A stretch of 64,000 nucleotides of DNA from Alicyclobacillus sp. (GCA_023511725.1 JAIMAY010000005.1:55624-119623), one strand, 5' to 3'; counted from the stretch's first letter, positions 53,484 through 63,829 are shown. The notes: generated by a model not told the origin, from the sequence alone. A program made the numbers and translations.

Positions 53484-54770
53484 ATGGGCGGCGGGTTACG
53501 CGCGCTGTTGCTGTGCTATCGAACATCGGAAGGCTTACGCTGGGGTGTCCTACGTCGCACCTGGCCGGGATCGGTGCCTGGCAGTATTCGCCTGTCCAAT
53601 GTGTCCGTGACGGTGCTGAAGCGTATGCCCGCCGCATCCTCCATCGTGTATCATCAGCCATTGAGCCTCATCACCTCGGAGGAAGGGCTGCGCGCGACCC
53701 CGGTGTTCGCGGTGCTGGCGGGTAGCGGTCGCAGACTCTTCCGAGGCTGCAAGCCTGAGTTGGCGGAGCTGCTCCAGTACGCCCGCCGGCAAGGGCGACT
53801 GATGTATGTGGTGCCGGCGCACGCCGTGCGTGAGAGCGTCTGGTGGCATGGCTACGTTCGTCACCGGGGTCAGTGGCGGCCCTTGCTGTTGCCGCGGCCT
53901 CAGGCGGTGTACAACCGTATCCCGTTTCGGAATGTTGAGCGCCAGCCCGAGTCCCAGCATGCGAAATTGCTGCTTCGCAAACTGACCATCCCGATGTTTA
54001 ACCCCGGATACTTCAACAAGGCTCGCCTCTACGAATGGCTTCGCGCGGACGGGCTCAGTCGCTACATCCCGGAAACGGTGACCGACCTGAATCTGACCGC
54101 GCTCACGCGCCTGCTTCGGCGGCATCGAAGCGTCTACTGCAAACCGGCGGGGGGAAGCATTGGGCAGGGCATCCTTCGCGTAGATGCGACGGGCGATGGC
54201 GGGGTGCGGGTGACGCATCTTGAAGGGGGGAGATCCGTGAGCGAAACCCTGCCCACCGTGGACGAGGCGTGGGCCGCGGTCCTGCGCAGAAGAGGACCAG
54301 GGCGTTATGTGATGCAAGCGGCGGTTCAGCCGATTCTCTGGAAATCTCGTCCCTGCGATTTTCGCGTCCTGCTTCAAAAGTGCGGGACAAATTGGCATGT
54401 CACAGGAATTGGCGTGCGGGTGGCCGCGCCCGGCAGTATTACAACGCATGTGCCCAACGGGGGGAGCATCGAACGCCTGGAGGATGTGTTACGCTCGGCA
54501 TTCCAGAATGGGGCGCAGGCCTCCAAGGAGCGCCTGGAGCGCACGGCGCTCATCCTGGCAGAAGCGATTGACAGGCACTACGACGGGGAACTCGGCGAGA
54601 TGTCGATGGATCTGGCTCTGGATGAATCGGGCCGGGTGTGGTTTCTGGAAGCCAACAGCAAGCCGATGAAGTTCGACGAACCGGACATCCGCGAGCGGTC
54701 GCTTCAGGGTGTGTTGAGCCGCTTGGAGGAGCTGGCCATCTCGGCCCCTGCAACCTCGCCAAGATCCTGA
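53484..54770 (+). CDS. YheC/YheD-type ATP-grasp protein (copy 3)
   Basis: Last of the four ligase genes, 428 residues. The N-terminal ~170 residues are divergent. The ATP-grasp core has IPMFNPGYFNKARLYEWL, the nucleotide loop VYCKPAGGSIGQGILRV, the lid RPCDFRVLLQKCGTNWHVTG, THVPNGGSIE, and the metal-binding EMSMDLALDESGRVWFLEANSK. The key residues are kept. The ATG at 53484 follows GGAGGAGGG; it is 23 bases after the amidoligase gene. The 3' end overlaps the convergent small gene by 67 bases and no terminator is seen beyond it. Confidence 0.88.
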   Translation: MGGGLRALLLCYRTSEGLRWGVLRRTWPGSVPGSIRLSNVSVTVLKRMPAASSIVYHQPLSLITSEEGLRATPVFAVLAGSGRRLFRGCKPELAELLQYARRQGRLMYVVPAHAVRESVWWHGYVRHRGQWRPLLLPRPQAVYNRIPFRNVERQPESQHAKLLLRKLTIPMFNPGYFNKARLYEWLRADGLSRYIPETVTDLNLTALTRLLRRHRSVYCKPAGGSIGQGILRVDATGDGGVRVTHLEGGRSVSETLPTVDEAWAAVLRRRGPGRYVMQAAVQPILWKSRPCDFRVLLQKCGTNWHVTGIGVRVAAPGSITTHVPNGGSIERLEDVLRSAFQNGAQASKERLERTALILAEAIDRHYDGELGEMSMDLALDESGRVWFLEANSKPMKFDEPDIRERSLQGVLSRLEELAISAPATSPRS

Positions 54771-55030
54771 TCAGCCCCCTCTGCACGCAGCGGCCACGGT
54801 AGACGGAAGAAACGCTGTCCGCGCCGGACCTGGTGCACCGCATGCCAGGGGATGAGCACCCATTCGCCGGCGTACACCAACACTGCGCCGTGCGACGCGA
54901 ATAGATGATGGACATCGCTTAAATGGTTCGCGTAGCTGGACTTGTCCGGGGCCACGACGGGGCCCTCGAGCCAATCCTCCGCCTGAGCAAGCCCCACGCG
55001 GAAGGTGGGAACGGCGCGTTTTTCCGACAC
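54704..55030 (-). CDS. Small hypothetical protein, convergent with the ligase cluster
   Basis: Not recognised. 108 residues with no signal peptide or membrane segment; aromatic and charged stretch HGAVLVYAGEWVLIPWHAVHQVRR in the centre, which looks like a beta-rich small domain. The start is GTG at 55030 because GGAGGGA lies six bases upstream; the frame is open to a GTG at 55072 that sits too close to another ribosome-like site. Its C-terminal 21 codons overlap the end of ATP-grasp copy 3. It faces away from miaB. Real coding status rests on the ribosome site and on filling an otherwise empty gap. Confidence 0.6.
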   Translation of the reverse strand: MSEKRAVPTFRVGLAQAEDWLEGPVVAPDKSSYANHLSDVHHLFASHGAVLVYAGEWVLIPWHAVHQVRRGQRFFRLPWPLRAEGADQDLGEVAGAEMASSSKRLNTP

Positions 55031-55082
55031 AGTTTTCCCTCCACGCTCAGTCTTTTCCGCGCATCCTTGCACCTCCTCCTTA

Positions 55083-55091
55083 TGGTATCAT
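55083..55091 (+). promoter_or_regulatory. Candidate extended -10 promoter of miaB
   Basis: TGg then TATCAT (55086-55091), about 38 bases before the miaB ATG; no good -35 at normal spacing. The region also holds the divergent start of the 54704 gene. Confidence 0.3.
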
Positions 55092-55128
55092 TAATGGATG
55101 AATCTTCGCCTCATCAGGAGGTGCAGCC

Positions 55129-56619
55129 ATGACGACAAGCTCGAATCGCGGTCCGCGTCTTCGTCCGGGCCAGGGTCTGGTGTTCGGCACACATCGGCCC
55201 AATCCGGTGGAGCGGCTGCGTTTTGACATACAGGCGCTGACAAGCGGACATGCCGTGGGTCGCAAGGCCAATGGCGAACCGTATCGTTTTTTGATCAAAA
55301 CGTACGGCTGTCAGATGAATGAACATGACAGCGAAGTGATGGCCGGCATTCTGTCCGCTATGGGTTATGAGTCGACGGATAAGGAGGACGAGGCGGATCT
55401 CATCCTCCTCAACACCTGCGCCGTTCGCGAAAATGCCGAGGACAAGGTGTTTGGAGAAGTGGGCCGGTTGCGTCCGCTCAAGCATCGGAATCCTGAACTG
55501 ATTCTCGGACTTTGCGGCTGTATGGCGCAGGAGAAAGGCGTGCAGCGCATGGTCCTGGACAAGTTTCCGTGGGTCGACCTTGTGTTTGGTACGCATAACA
55601 TCCATCGGCTTCCGGTGCTCGTCACACAGGCCCGCCAGTCCCAGGACACGGTGATGGAGGTGTGGGACAAGGCGGCCGTCACCGTGGAGGATTTGCCTAA
55701 AAGCCGACAGGATGGTGTGCGCGCCTGGGTGAACATCCAGTACGGTTGCAACAAGTTCTGCACGTATTGCATTGTCCCGTACACCCGAGGCGCCGAACGT
55801 TCTCGGCTGCCGGAGGATGTGGTGCGTGAGGTGCAGACCTTGGCGGCGCAGGGGTTCAAGGAGATCACGCTGTTGGGCCAGAATGTCAACGACTACGGCG
55901 TGGACCTGGGAGACATCACCTTTGCCGGGCTGCTGCGGCGCGTCAACGAGGTCGATGGTATTGAACGTATCCGCTTCACGACGTCCAATCCGTGGAACTT
56001 CACGGATGAACTGATTGAAACCATCGCCTCGTGCGACAAGATTGTCGAGCACATCCATCTGCCCGTCCAGTCCGGCAACAATGAGATCCTGCGGCGGATG
56101 AATCGATCTCACACCCGTGAGTTTTACCTGGAGTTGGTGCGTAAGATCCGCGACGCCATCCCCGGCGTCAGCCTGACGACCGATATCATCGTCGGTTTCC
56201 CCGGCGAGACCGAAGCGCAGTTCCAAGACACGCTGCGCCTCGTGGAAGAGGTTCGCTTCGACAATGCGTTCACGTTCATCTATTCGCCGCGCGAGAACAC
56301 GCCGGCTGCGCGGTTCCCGGATGATGTGCCTCCGGAGGAAAAGAAGGCGCGCCTGCTGCGCCTCAACGAGCTGCAGGCGGGCATCAGCGCGGAGATCAAC
56401 CGGCGGCTGTTCGGACAGACCGTCGAGTTGCTCGTGGAGGGGGCGAGCAAGACCAACCCCGGGGTGTTGGCGGGCCGCACGCGCACCAACAAACTGGTGC
56501 TGTTCGAGGGGCCCAAGAGCCTCACGGGGCAACTGGTTCCGGTTCGAATCACCGACACGAAGTCCTGGACGCTGCGCGGCGAATGGGTGCAAAACACGCG
56601 GGAGGAGGCGCTGGCGTGA
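55129..56619 (+). CDS. miaB: tRNA-2-methylthio-N6-isopentenyladenosine synthase
   Basis: Radical-SAM methylthiotransferase that adds the 2-methylthio group to i6A37 of tRNAs reading codons starting with U; acts after MiaA, encoded 7 kb downstream. The 496 residues contain the N-terminal auxiliary Fe-S domain ([38 protein letters not shown]), the radical-SAM motif [10 protein letters not shown] (C207, C211, C214), and a C-terminal TRAM domain (about 430-490). An N-terminal extension of ~60 residues is typical of Bacilli. ATG follows AGGAGGTG. ymcA overlaps its last bases. Confidence 0.97.
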   Translation: MTTSSNRGPRLRPGQGLVFGTHRPNPVERLRFDIQALTSGHAVGRKANGEPYRFLIKTYGCQMNEHDSEVMAGILSAMGYESTDKEDEADLILLNTCAVRENAEDKVFGEVGRLRPLKHRNPELILGLCGCMAQEKGVQRMVLDKFPWVDLVFGTHNIHRLPVLVTQARQSQDTVMEVWDKAAVTVEDLPKSRQDGVRAWVNIQYGCNKFCTYCIVPYTRGAERSRLPEDVVREVQTLAAQGFKEITLLGQNVNDYGVDLGDITFAGLLRRVNEVDGIERIRFTTSNPWNFTDELIETIASCDKIVEHIHLPVQSGNNEILRRMNRSHTREFYLELVRKIRDAIPGVSLTTDIIVGFPGETEAQFQDTLRLVEEVRFDNAFTFIYSPRENTPAARFPDDVPPEEKKARLLRLNELQAGISAEINRRLFGQTVELLVEGASKTNPGVLAGRTRTNKLVLFEGPKSLTGQLVPVRITDTKSWTLRGEWVQNTREEALA

Positions 56620-57053
56620 GCGCTTTGACCCGAGTGGACGCGGACGTCAGGCAGCGAGCACTCGACTTGGCCGAACGGATTGGAGAGACGTTGCGCTGCT
56701 CGGATGAGGCGCGGCGCTTTTGGCAGGCGCGCGCCAAGATGGAGCGGCATCGTCGGGCCCAGGCGCTGTTCGATGAGCTGAAGAAGAAAACCAATGCTTC
56801 ACTGGTCCTGCAGTATCGCCTGGACCCGTCTCATCCGAAGGTGCTGCTCGCCGAGCGCGAGGTGCGTGAGGTGGAGGAACGCCTGTACGAGATCCCGGTG
56901 GCCATGCAATACAAAGAGGCGCACGCCGAGCTCAATGACCTGGTTCAGGGTGTGATTCAGGTGATGCTGGCCCGGCTGACCCAGGAACTGCCCGTGGAAC
57001 TGGGGCCGCGGGGTTGCGGGAGCGGCGGCAGTTGCGGCTGTGGCCGTGGATAG
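56616..57053 (+). CDS. ymcA: YmcA/YlbF family regulator (RicA-like)
   Basis: Alpha-helical protein of the YlbF/YmcA family. In B. subtilis YmcA forms the Y-complex (RicAFT) with YlbF and YaaT, which carries Fe-S clusters and affects RNase Y cleavage, phosphorelay activity, sporulation, competence and biofilms. The 145 residues include the helical core ([37 protein letters not shown]) and end in a Gly/Cys-rich tail with three cysteines ([10 protein letters not shown]) that are candidate cluster ligands. The GTG start lies within the miaB stop, behind GGAGGAGG. Placement between miaB and mutS (cotE lies elsewhere here, upstream) resembles B. subtilis. Confidence 0.88.
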   Translation: MSALTRVDADVRQRALDLAERIGETLRCSDEARRFWQARAKMERHRRAQALFDELKKKTNASLVLQYRLDPSHPKVLLAEREVREVEERLYEIPVAMQYKEAHAELNDLVQGVIQVMLARLTQELPVELGPRGCGSGGSCGCGRG

Positions 57054-57071
57054 ACGGAGGGTACCCAGCGC

Positions 57072-59720
57072 ATGACACCGATGATGCAGCAGTACCTGGA
57101 CATCAAGGCGCAGCACCCCGATGTGCTGCTCTTCTTTCGCCTCGGCGACTTCTATGAACTGTTTTTCGATGACGCGGTGACCGTCAGCAAGCTGCTGGAT
57201 CTCACGCTGACCGGGCGAGACGCCGGCGATGCAGGCCGTGTTCCGATGTGCGGTGTTCCCTATCACGCGGCGGAGGGGTACATCGCCAAGCTCGTGGACC
57301 AGGGCTACAGCGTGGCCATTTGCGAACAGGTGGAGGACCCGAAAAGCGCCAAGGGTTTGGTGCGGCGTGAGGTGGTCCGGATCGTCACGCCAGGTACAGC
57401 CATGTGGGAAGAAGGGGCGAGGAACCGTTTCCTCGCCGCCGTTGTCTCTGCGGACGTATGGGCTGTGGCCTGGGTCGATCTCGGTTGCGGCGAGGTGTAC
57501 TGGGCCACATGCCACGACGTGGAGGGGGTCGTTGACCGGCTGCATCGCACGCGCCCGGTGGAAGTGTTGACGACGGATGCCGCGGATTGGCCGTGGCTGG
57601 AGGCGTGGTGTACGGAACGCAGTGTTCGCCGCACGCGCCGTCCCGCGCAGTGGACGGCGGAGGCGTCCGGCACGGTGTGTCGCCAGTACCAAACGGAAAA
57701 CCTGGCGGTGCTCGGCTTGGACGGGGCACCCACGGCGGTGGCGGCGCTGGGACTCGCGTTGCGCTATGTTCAGGAAACCCAGCGCATGGTTCCCGGACAT
57801 CTGCGGGTGCCGCGCCCATTGGAGCAAGAGGACGTGCTGTGGCTCGACACCGTGGCGGTTCGCCACCTCGAGCTGCTGGAGGGGCAGAGCCGTACACGCG
57901 CAGGCAGCCTGTATGACGTGTTGAATCGAACCGCGACCGCCATGGGTGGGCGGATGTTGCGACGTTGGCTCGAGCGTCCTCTGCGTGACGTATCGTCCAT
58001 CGAACGCCGCCTCGACGCGGTGCAGGCGCTCTTGGACGACATGTTTGCACGGCACCGTCTGCGACAGGCGTTGGATCAGGTGTATGACCTAGATCGGCTG
58101 GCGGCGCGCCTGTCGCTCGGGACAGCGGGTCCGCGTGACCTGGTGGCGCTTGGCAGATCCCTTCGGGCGGTACCCGAGGTGCGCGCCGCGCTAGACGGCC
58201 CATCCGCCGCACGCCTGCGCGAACTGATGGCACAGCTTCCGGCGCTGGATGCGCTGGGGGAGCGGGTGCTGAGCACGTTGGTGGATCAACCTCCGGTGTC
58301 TGCACGGGACGGTGGGCTGATTCGAGAGGGTGCGGATGTCACGCTGGACGAACTGCGCCAGGTGGCGTCCGGAGGAAAGCAGTTTCTGGCCGAGCTCGAG
58401 CAGAAAGAGCGTGATCGGACAGGCATTCGGAGTCTGAAAGTCGGCTACAACAAGGTGTTCGGGTATTACATCGAGGTGTCGAAAGCCAATCTCTCGCTCG
58501 TCCCAGACGATTATGAGCGGAGGCAAACGCTCACTGGCGGCGAGCGTTTCGTCACCCCTGAGTTGAAGGCGTGGGAAGCGCGCATTCTCGGCGCGGAGGC
58601 GGAGATGGCGGAGCGTGAGTACGCGTTGTTCTGCGAACTTCGCGATGCCTGCATCGCCGCGCTGCCGGATCTCCAGCGCACGGCGGAGATCCTGGCCGAG
58701 ATTGACGTCCTCCTATCGCTGGCGGAGGTGGCCGCGGAGCGGGGGTATGTTCGTCCCAAGCTGCGGCATGATCCCGGGATCCGGATCCGTGGCGGCCGCC
58801 ATCCCGTGGTCGAGGCGGCGCTTCCAGGTGCGTTCGTGCCGAATGACGTGGAATTGACACCGGATCGGCATATGATTCTGCTCACCGGTCCCAACATGGC
58901 GGGCAAAAGCACGTTCATGCGGCAGGTCGCGCTGATTGTCATCATGGCGCAGATGGGGAGTTTCGTACCCGCCGACGAGGTGGAGCTGGCGCCGGTGGAC
59001 AGGGTGTTCACACGCATCGGGGCTTCGGACGATCTCGCCGCCGGTCGCAGCACATTCATGGTAGAGATGGTCGAGCTCGCACAAATTCTCCATCAGGCGA
59101 CACCGCGGAGTCTGGTCCTGCTGGACGAGATTGGGCGGGGCACGAGCACCTACGACGGTCTGAGCATCGCCGAAGCGGTGATGGAAGCGCTCCATCAGCC
59201 CCAGCGGCGCCCCTTTACGCTGTTTGCCACCCACTATCACGAGCTGACGGAGACGGCGGAGGCGCTGCCCGGTGTGGTGAACTGCTCGGTGGCGGTGGAG
59301 GAGCGGGGGCGCGACATCGTGTTTCTGCACACGGTGGTGCCTTGGCCCGCGGACAAGAGCTACGGCATTCACGTCGCCAGGTTGGCGGGTCTACCGGAGG
59401 ACGTGCTGCGGCGGGCGGAGACGCTGCTTGCCCAGCGGGAGGCAGCGGCGCAGGCTCAGGCGCAGGCCGCGCCCGCTGTGGAGCCTGGGCTCGAGCATGA
59501 GCGCAGCAAAGCGGGCGACAGCAACCAGACGCAGGATCAGACGGTGCGCGAAGACCGTGGGGGGATTCCGGTTCCACTGTTCATGGAAGCCGCCCAACAG
59601 GTGCTGGACCGTCTTGCGGCGGTCGATGCCCTGCGGCTGACGCCGCTTCAGGCGTTGGAGCTCCTGCATGAGTTGGCGCAGTCCGCGCGGGAGGTGCGCA
59701 TGTGGGGAACATTCAGGTGA
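57072..59720 (+). CDS. mutS: DNA mismatch repair protein MutS
   Basis: Mismatch-sensing ATPase. The 882 residues have the mismatch-binding domain with the Phe-X-Glu motif ([11 protein letters not shown], near residue 26), connector, core levers and clamp, and the C-terminal ATPase with Walker [12 protein letters not shown] (605-615), [16 protein letters not shown] (Walker B) and ATHYHELT. Near the C-terminus a linker rich in Ala, Gln and Glu precedes the last helices. The ATG at 57072 is 18 bases after ymcA. Overlaps mutL by 19 bases. Confidence 0.98.
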   Translation: MTPMMQQYLDIKAQHPDVLLFFRLGDFYELFFDDAVTVSKLLDLTLTGRDAGDAGRVPMCGVPYHAAEGYIAKLVDQGYSVAICEQVEDPKSAKGLVRREVVRIVTPGTAMWEEGARNRFLAAVVSADVWAVAWVDLGCGEVYWATCHDVEGVVDRLHRTRPVEVLTTDAADWPWLEAWCTERSVRRTRRPAQWTAEASGTVCRQYQTENLAVLGLDGAPTAVAALGLALRYVQETQRMVPGHLRVPRPLEQEDVLWLDTVAVRHLELLEGQSRTRAGSLYDVLNRTATAMGGRMLRRWLERPLRDVSSIERRLDAVQALLDDMFARHRLRQALDQVYDLDRLAARLSLGTAGPRDLVALGRSLRAVPEVRAALDGPSAARLRELMAQLPALDALGERVLSTLVDQPPVSARDGGLIREGADVTLDELRQVASGGKQFLAELEQKERDRTGIRSLKVGYNKVFGYYIEVSKANLSLVPDDYERRQTLTGGERFVTPELKAWEARILGAEAEMAEREYALFCELRDACIAALPDLQRTAEILAEIDVLLSLAEVAAERGYVRPKLRHDPGIRIRGGRHPVVEAALPGAFVPNDVELTPDRHMILLTGPNMAGKSTFMRQVALIVIMAQMGSFVPADEVELAPVDRVFTRIGASDDLAAGRSTFMVEMVELAQILHQATPRSLVLLDEIGRGTSTYDGLSIAEAVMEALHQPQRRPFTLFATHYHELTETAEALPGVVNCSVAVEERGRDIVFLHTVVPWPADKSYGIHVARLAGLPEDVLRRAETLLAQREAAAQAQAQAAPAVEPGLEHERSKAGDSNQTQDQTVREDRGGIPVPLFMEAAQQVLDRLAAVDALRLTPLQALELLHELAQSAREVRMWGTFR

Positions 59721-61561
59721 TGCCGCCGGAGTTAGCCAATCAAATCGCGGCCGGTGAGGTGGTGGAGCGTCCTGCCTCTTGTGTGAAAGAACTGATCGAA
59801 AACAGCCTGGACGCGCAGGCCTCGCATGTGCACGTGGAACTCCAGCAGGGCGGTATCCAGGCGATTGTCGTGACGGACGATGGCAGCGGCATGGATGCCG
59901 AGGATGCGGTCCTTGCGTTTGAGCGGCACGCCACCAGCAAGGTACGTCACCCCAGGGACCTCTTTCGCATCCGAACCCTGGGCTTTCGCGGGGAAGCCTT
60001 GGCTTCCATTGCTGCGGTGGCTCGCGTGGAACTGCAGACGCGGCAGCGCGGCGCGGCGGCGGGCACCCGGGTTCGCGTCGAGGGCAGTCGCCTGCAAGGG
60101 CCGGCGGAGCCGACCGGGATGCCACCGGGTACGCGTATTGAGGTGCGGGATCTGTTCTTCAACACTCCGGCAAGGCTCAAGTATCTGCGCTCCGTCCAAA
60201 CGGAGCAGGCACGCTGTATGGAGGTGGTCCAACGGGCGGCGATGGCCCGCCCCGACGTGGCCTTCCGCTGCGATGTGGAAGGACGCGTGGCGTTTCGGAC
60301 CGGAGGGCGAGGGGATCTGCTCGAAGTCCTGGCCGCTTTGTGGGGGATCCCGGAGGCTGAGCAGTTGCTTCGCGTCGATACCGCGCACCGCGACTACCGC
60401 GTGACCGGCTATGTAGGGCGTCCGGCCCAGGCGAAGTCCAGCCGCAATTTTGCGCACCTGTTTGTGAACGGGCGTCCGATTCGCAACCTGACGCTGCACC
60501 AGGCTGTATTGACCGCCTACGGCGAACGACTGATGGTGCATCGCCAGCCCATCTATGCCCTGCACATCGAGATGGATCCAGCGCTCGTGGACGTGAACAT
60601 CCATCCACACAAATCCGAGGTGCGCTTCAGCGAGGAACGCGATTTGGCCGAGTTGGTTCGCGAAGCCGTGGCCGCTGCGCTCGGCGGCGCATCGCTGATA
60701 CCACCTGCCAAGCTGGCGCCACCGTCTCCCGAACGTGTGGTCGGCGGTCGGTCCGTGCCCTCACCCCAACCTCCTACGCGTGTGGAAGGGAGCCGGGGTG
60801 TTCAGGTGTCACTCCCCTTGGGCCGATCCCGCTGGTCCCCCGCCGTGCGGCCGGTCCTGGAAGCCGCGCTGCGCACCGAGGAGCACCCGCCGGATGTCGT
60901 TCGGGAACCCTCTCCGCAAGCCGAGGTCGATGCGCAAACCGAGGTGTCCGGCTCCGTCAGCCGCACCCGCGAACCCGTGCTGCCCCCCTTGCGGCTGGTC
61001 GGCCAGGTACTTGGCACCTACATTGTCGCGGAGGCAGAGGATGCTCTGTACGTGCTGGATCAGCACGCGGCGCATGAGCGCGTTCTGTACGAGCGCTTCA
61101 AGCAGCGCCTGGAGGAGCAGCGCGTGTCCGCGGTCCCGCTCTTGACGCCGCTGACGGTTCGTCTTCTTCCGGAGGAGCGGCAGGCAGTGCAGGCGCATCG
61201 GGAACTACTGGAGGCGTATGGGCTTCACGTCGAGGAATTCGGCGGCGCGGACATGGTGATTCGGGCCGTGCCGGATATCTGGGAAGGTTTGGACGCCCTC
61301 AGGTTGGCGGAGGAGTTGCTGCGAGAGTTGCCCAGCGTCGGCAAAGTTGCAGACCCACGCGAGCCGCTGCGCGAGTGGTTGGCGCTCCGCGCGTGCAAAG
61401 CGGCGGTGAAAGCGGGTATGACCATGTCCGAACCGGAGTTGACAGCCCTGTTGGAGGCTCTCTCGGAGTGCCGGGATCCCTTCCATTGTCCGCATGGACG
61501 ACCCATCTGGATCCGGTTGACGCGTCGCGAGCTGGATGTACAATTTCGGCGCATCGTGTGA
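59702..61561 (+). CDS. mutL: DNA mismatch repair protein MutL (endonuclease type)
   Basis: GHKL ATPase that couples MutS to strand incision. The 619 residues have the N-terminal ATP site ([33 protein letters not shown]), a proline-rich linker (about 340-430), and the C-terminal dimerisation domain with the metal-dependent endonuclease motif [13 protein letters not shown] (D453), the ACKAAVKAG and CPHGRPIW motifs. MutH-less bacteria use this MutL nicking activity. The start is GTG at 59702, inside mutS, behind GGGAGGTG. The methyltransferase gene begins 27 bases later. Confidence 0.97.
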   Translation: MGNIQVMPPELANQIAAGEVVERPASCVKELIENSLDAQASHVHVELQQGGIQAIVVTDDGSGMDAEDAVLAFERHATSKVRHPRDLFRIRTLGFRGEALASIAAVARVELQTRQRGAAAGTRVRVEGSRLQGPAEPTGMPPGTRIEVRDLFFNTPARLKYLRSVQTEQARCMEVVQRAAMARPDVAFRCDVEGRVAFRTGGRGDLLEVLAALWGIPEAEQLLRVDTAHRDYRVTGYVGRPAQAKSSRNFAHLFVNGRPIRNLTLHQAVLTAYGERLMVHRQPIYALHIEMDPALVDVNIHPHKSEVRFSEERDLAELVREAVAAALGGASLIPPAKLAPPSPERVVGGRSVPSPQPPTRVEGSRGVQVSLPLGRSRWSPAVRPVLEAALRTEEHPPDVVREPSPQAEVDAQTEVSGSVSRTREPVLPPLRLVGQVLGTYIVAEAEDALYVLDQHAAHERVLYERFKQRLEEQRVSAVPLLTPLTVRLLPEERQAVQAHRELLEAYGLHVEEFGGADMVIRAVPDIWEGLDALRLAEELLRELPSVGKVADPREPLREWLALRACKAAVKAGMTMSEPELTALLEALSECRDPFHCPHGRPIWIRLTRRELDVQFRRIV

Positions 61562-61588
61562 TGGCTTGGGGAGGGGGCAGGTGGAGCT

Positions 61589-62395
61589 ATGCGCGTGGTC
61601 TGCACGACACCGTGGAATGCAACGCCCGCAGCACGGCAGCGCGCGGACCAGCTCTCGCGGTGGTTCACGTGCCCGCGCGTGCCGCGTCGAAATCGGAGTA
61701 TCGACACCCTGCTGCAAGAGGAGCGGGCCGAGGGCGTGATCGTCGCGGAGTCCTCACCGGTGCTGTATCATGCGACATGCGTGGACAAGCCGCTGTTCTT
61801 TCACCCCGGCATGGCCAAGACGCGCCTTGCGGCTCTGCGGCGGGGAAATGGTGATCGGCTGCTGCGGTTGGCCGAGGTGCGGCCGGGGGACGTGGTATTG
61901 GATGGCACCTTGGGGCTGGGTACCGACAGCCTGGTGTTCGCTCACGCGGTCGGCGCGCATGGACGGGTCCTGGCGGTGGAATCGTCGTGGTGGCTGGCCC
62001 GCCTCTTTCAGTACGCGCAAACGCACACCTCGGGGCAACCCGCGTGGTTGTGTGAACTCCTGTCGCGAATTGAGGTGCATGTCGCGCCTCACCTGCACCT
62101 GTTGCGGCAACTCCCTGACCGCAGCGTGGATGTGGTGTACTTCGATCCGATGTTCCGCAGTCCGGTGAGGACTGCCACGACGCAGGTGGAGCCGATCCGA
62201 CCCTGGGCGGATGTGTCTGCCCTCACGCCGGAGGTCGTTCGGGAGGCTCAGCGGGTGACGAGGCGCTGCGTGATTGTCAAGGAGCGCCCGACTTCGGGGG
62301 AGTTCCAGCGTCTGGGGCTCCAGCCGGATAAGCCGCGCGGGACGTTCGCGTATGGGGTGTGGCGAAAGGAGAGCGGAGATGGAGCGCTGGGATAG
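61589..62395 (+). CDS. Class I SAM-dependent methyltransferase, RsmJ-like
   Basis: Predicted methyltransferase of 268 residues. An N-terminal stretch (about 1-80) precedes the Rossmann core: motif I DGTLGLGTDSLVFAHAVG (about 106-123) binds SAM, and the catalytic-type motif is VYFDPMFRSP (about 184-193), as in RsmJ (DPMF), which methylates 16S rRNA G1516. Similar genes between mutL and miaA occur in other Bacilli; the actual substrate in them is not known to me. ATG at 61589 follows CAGGTGGAG. Its 3' end overlaps the miaA start by 17 bases. Confidence 0.8.
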   Translation: MRVVCTTPWNATPAARQRADQLSRWFTCPRVPRRNRSIDTLLQEERAEGVIVAESSPVLYHATCVDKPLFFHPGMAKTRLAALRRGNGDRLLRLAEVRPGDVVLDGTLGLGTDSLVFAHAVGAHGRVLAVESSWWLARLFQYAQTHTSGQPAWLCELLSRIEVHVAPHLHLLRQLPDRSVDVVYFDPMFRSPVRTATTQVEPIRPWADVSALTPEVVREAQRVTRRCVIVKERPTSGEFQRLGLQPDKPRGTFAYGVWRKESGDGALG

Positions 62396-63350
62396 GCCGG
62401 TGCTATGCATCGTGGGGCCCACCGCAACCGGAAAGAGTGAGCTGGGGGTGCGTGTGGCCCACGAGGTGGGCGGTGAGGTGATTTCGGCAGATTCCATGCA
62501 GGTGTACCGCGGTATGGATGTGGGCACCGCCAAGTTGACGCCCGCGGAGATGCAGGGCGTGCCGCATCATCTGTTGGACATCGTGGAACCGTGGGAACGC
62601 TTCACCGTCGCGCAGTGGAAGGCGCGGGCGGAGGCCGTGATCGACAGACTGCACCGGGAAGGGCAGCTCCCTGTGGTGGTTGGCGGTACGGGGCTGTACA
62701 TCCGCAGCATCACCGATGACCTGGACTTCGCGCAGACGAAGGGATCTCGGGCCATTCGCGAGCGATGGCAGCGCTATGCGGAGCAACACGGTGCAGAGGC
62801 ACTGCATGCGAGACTGGCCGAGCGCGATCCAGAGACAGCGCGCCGGCTGCACCCCAACGATGTTCGCAGAGTTGTACGCGCACTCGAGGTTTTGGAACTG
62901 GGTGAAGGGCCGTGGTCGGTACGCTACGCCTGGCGTTTACGAGGAGGAAAATATCAGACCCTGCAGATTGGGCTGAGCATGCCACGAGCCGCGCTGTATG
63001 CCCGTGTGGAAGCCCGGGTGGATGAGATGATGGCGCGGGGGTTGGTGGAGGAGGTTCGCCGGCTCCTGGACCAGGGTGTGGACGCAGCGTGTACCTCGAT
63101 GCAGGCGATAGGCTACAAGGAAATGGTGGCGTACCTCAAGGGAGAGTGCTCGCTGGAGGAAGCCGTGGCGCGCATCAAGCAGAACACGCGGCGTTTCGTG
63201 AAGCGACAACTGTCGTGGTTTCGGCGGGATCCGCGCATCCATTGGATCGAGAAAAATGCGGACGGTACCTACCCGGAAGGCGCGCTCGACGCAATTTTAC
63301 GGGCTGCGCGTCAACTGGCTGCAGGAATTCCGGTATACAGCCTAGAATAA
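62379..63350 (+). CDS. miaA: tRNA dimethylallyltransferase
   Basis: Transfers a dimethylallyl group to A37 of tRNAs reading UNN codons, the substrate for MiaB. The 323 residues show the P-loop [11 protein letters not shown] (residues 12-22), the tRNA-binding [27 protein letters not shown] and the C-terminal QAIGYKE and [14 protein letters not shown]. The ATG at 62379 follows AAAGGAGAG and starts [15 protein letters not shown]; it lies within the end of the methyltransferase gene. hfq follows 32 bases later, a common miaA-hfq pairing. Confidence 0.97.
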   Translation: MERWDRPVLCIVGPTATGKSELGVRVAHEVGGEVISADSMQVYRGMDVGTAKLTPAEMQGVPHHLLDIVEPWERFTVAQWKARAEAVIDRLHREGQLPVVVGGTGLYIRSITDDLDFAQTKGSRAIRERWQRYAEQHGAEALHARLAERDPETARRLHPNDVRRVVRALEVLELGEGPWSVRYAWRLRGGKYQTLQIGLSMPRAALYARVEARVDEMMARGLVEEVRRLLDQGVDAACTSMQAIGYKEMVAYLKGECSLEEAVARIKQNTRRFVKRQLSWFRRDPRIHWIEKNADGTYPEGALDAILRAARQLAAGIPVYSLE

Positions 63351-63382
63351 GCTGTTGTGACCCTCTCGAGAGGAGTGCCGAC

Positions 63383-63622
63383 ATGAGCAAGCAGTCCGTG
63401 AACATTCAGGATACGTTTTTGAACCAGGTGCGCAAGGACCGGATCCCGGTGACGGTGTACCTGGTAAACGGTTTCCAGATTCGAGGCAACGTCCGCGCTT
63501 TCGACAACTTCACCGTGGTGTTGGAGGCTGACGGAAAGCAGCAGATGATCTACAAACATGCCATCTCCACGTTCATTCCCGCTCGGCCCGTGTCCCTCAC
63601 GGAACCCGAGTCGCACACTTGA
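63383..63622 (+). CDS. hfq: RNA chaperone Hfq
   Basis: Hexameric Sm-like RNA chaperone. The 79 residues match the length of Gram-positive Hfq, with Sm1 ([20 protein letters not shown]), the FDNFTVVLE strand and Sm2 ([17 protein letters not shown]; the YKHA motif lines the RNA-binding pore). ATG at 63383 follows AGAGGAG. It ends the miaA-hfq unit; a weak hairpin follows 24 bases later, then a tRNA promoter. Confidence 0.97.
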   Translation: MSKQSVNIQDTFLNQVRKDRIPVTVYLVNGFQIRGNVRAFDNFTVVLEADGKQQMIYKHAISTFIPARPVSLTEPESHT

Positions 63623-63645
63623 GTTTGGACGGTTGCGCATGCCGG

Positions 63646-63670
63646 TTCTCCGCTGGACAGGAGAAATTTT
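63646..63670 (+). terminator. Weak hairpin terminator after hfq
   Basis: TTCTCC (63646-63651) pairs with GGAGAA (63660-63665), eight-base loop, then ATTTT. A second GC inverted repeat (GCCCC 63676-63680, GGGGC 63692-63696) follows without a T run. Confidence 0.4.
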
Positions 63671-63697
63671 ACTACGCCCCATGAGCCCGGCGGGGCA

Positions 63698-63726
63698 TTG
63701 ACAAAACCGCGTGCGCTGTGTTAAGT
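63698..63726 (+). promoter_or_regulatory. Sigma-A promoter of the tRNA cluster
   Basis: A perfect TTGACA (63698-63703), 17 bases, TTAAGT (63721-63726), about 24 bases before tRNA-Thr. The -10 is weaker than the -35. Confidence 0.6.
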
Positions 63727-63749
63727 TATGACTTGCCGTCGGGCATGGC

Positions 63750-63825
63750 GCCAGCGTAGCTCAGCAGGTAGAGCGACTGACTTGTAATCAGTAGGTCGCA
63801 GGTTCGATTCCTGTCGCTGGCTCCA
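63750..63825 (+). tRNA. tRNA-Thr (anticodon TGT)
   Basis: 76 nt cloverleaf. Acceptor arm GCCAGCG (63750-63756) pairs with CGCTGGC (63815-63821); the anticodon stem ACTGA/TCAGT encloses the loop CTTGTAA with anticodon TGT (63783-63785); the T loop is GGTTCGATTCC-like. T73 and CCA are encoded. Confidence 0.97.
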
Positions 63826-63829
63826 GGTT

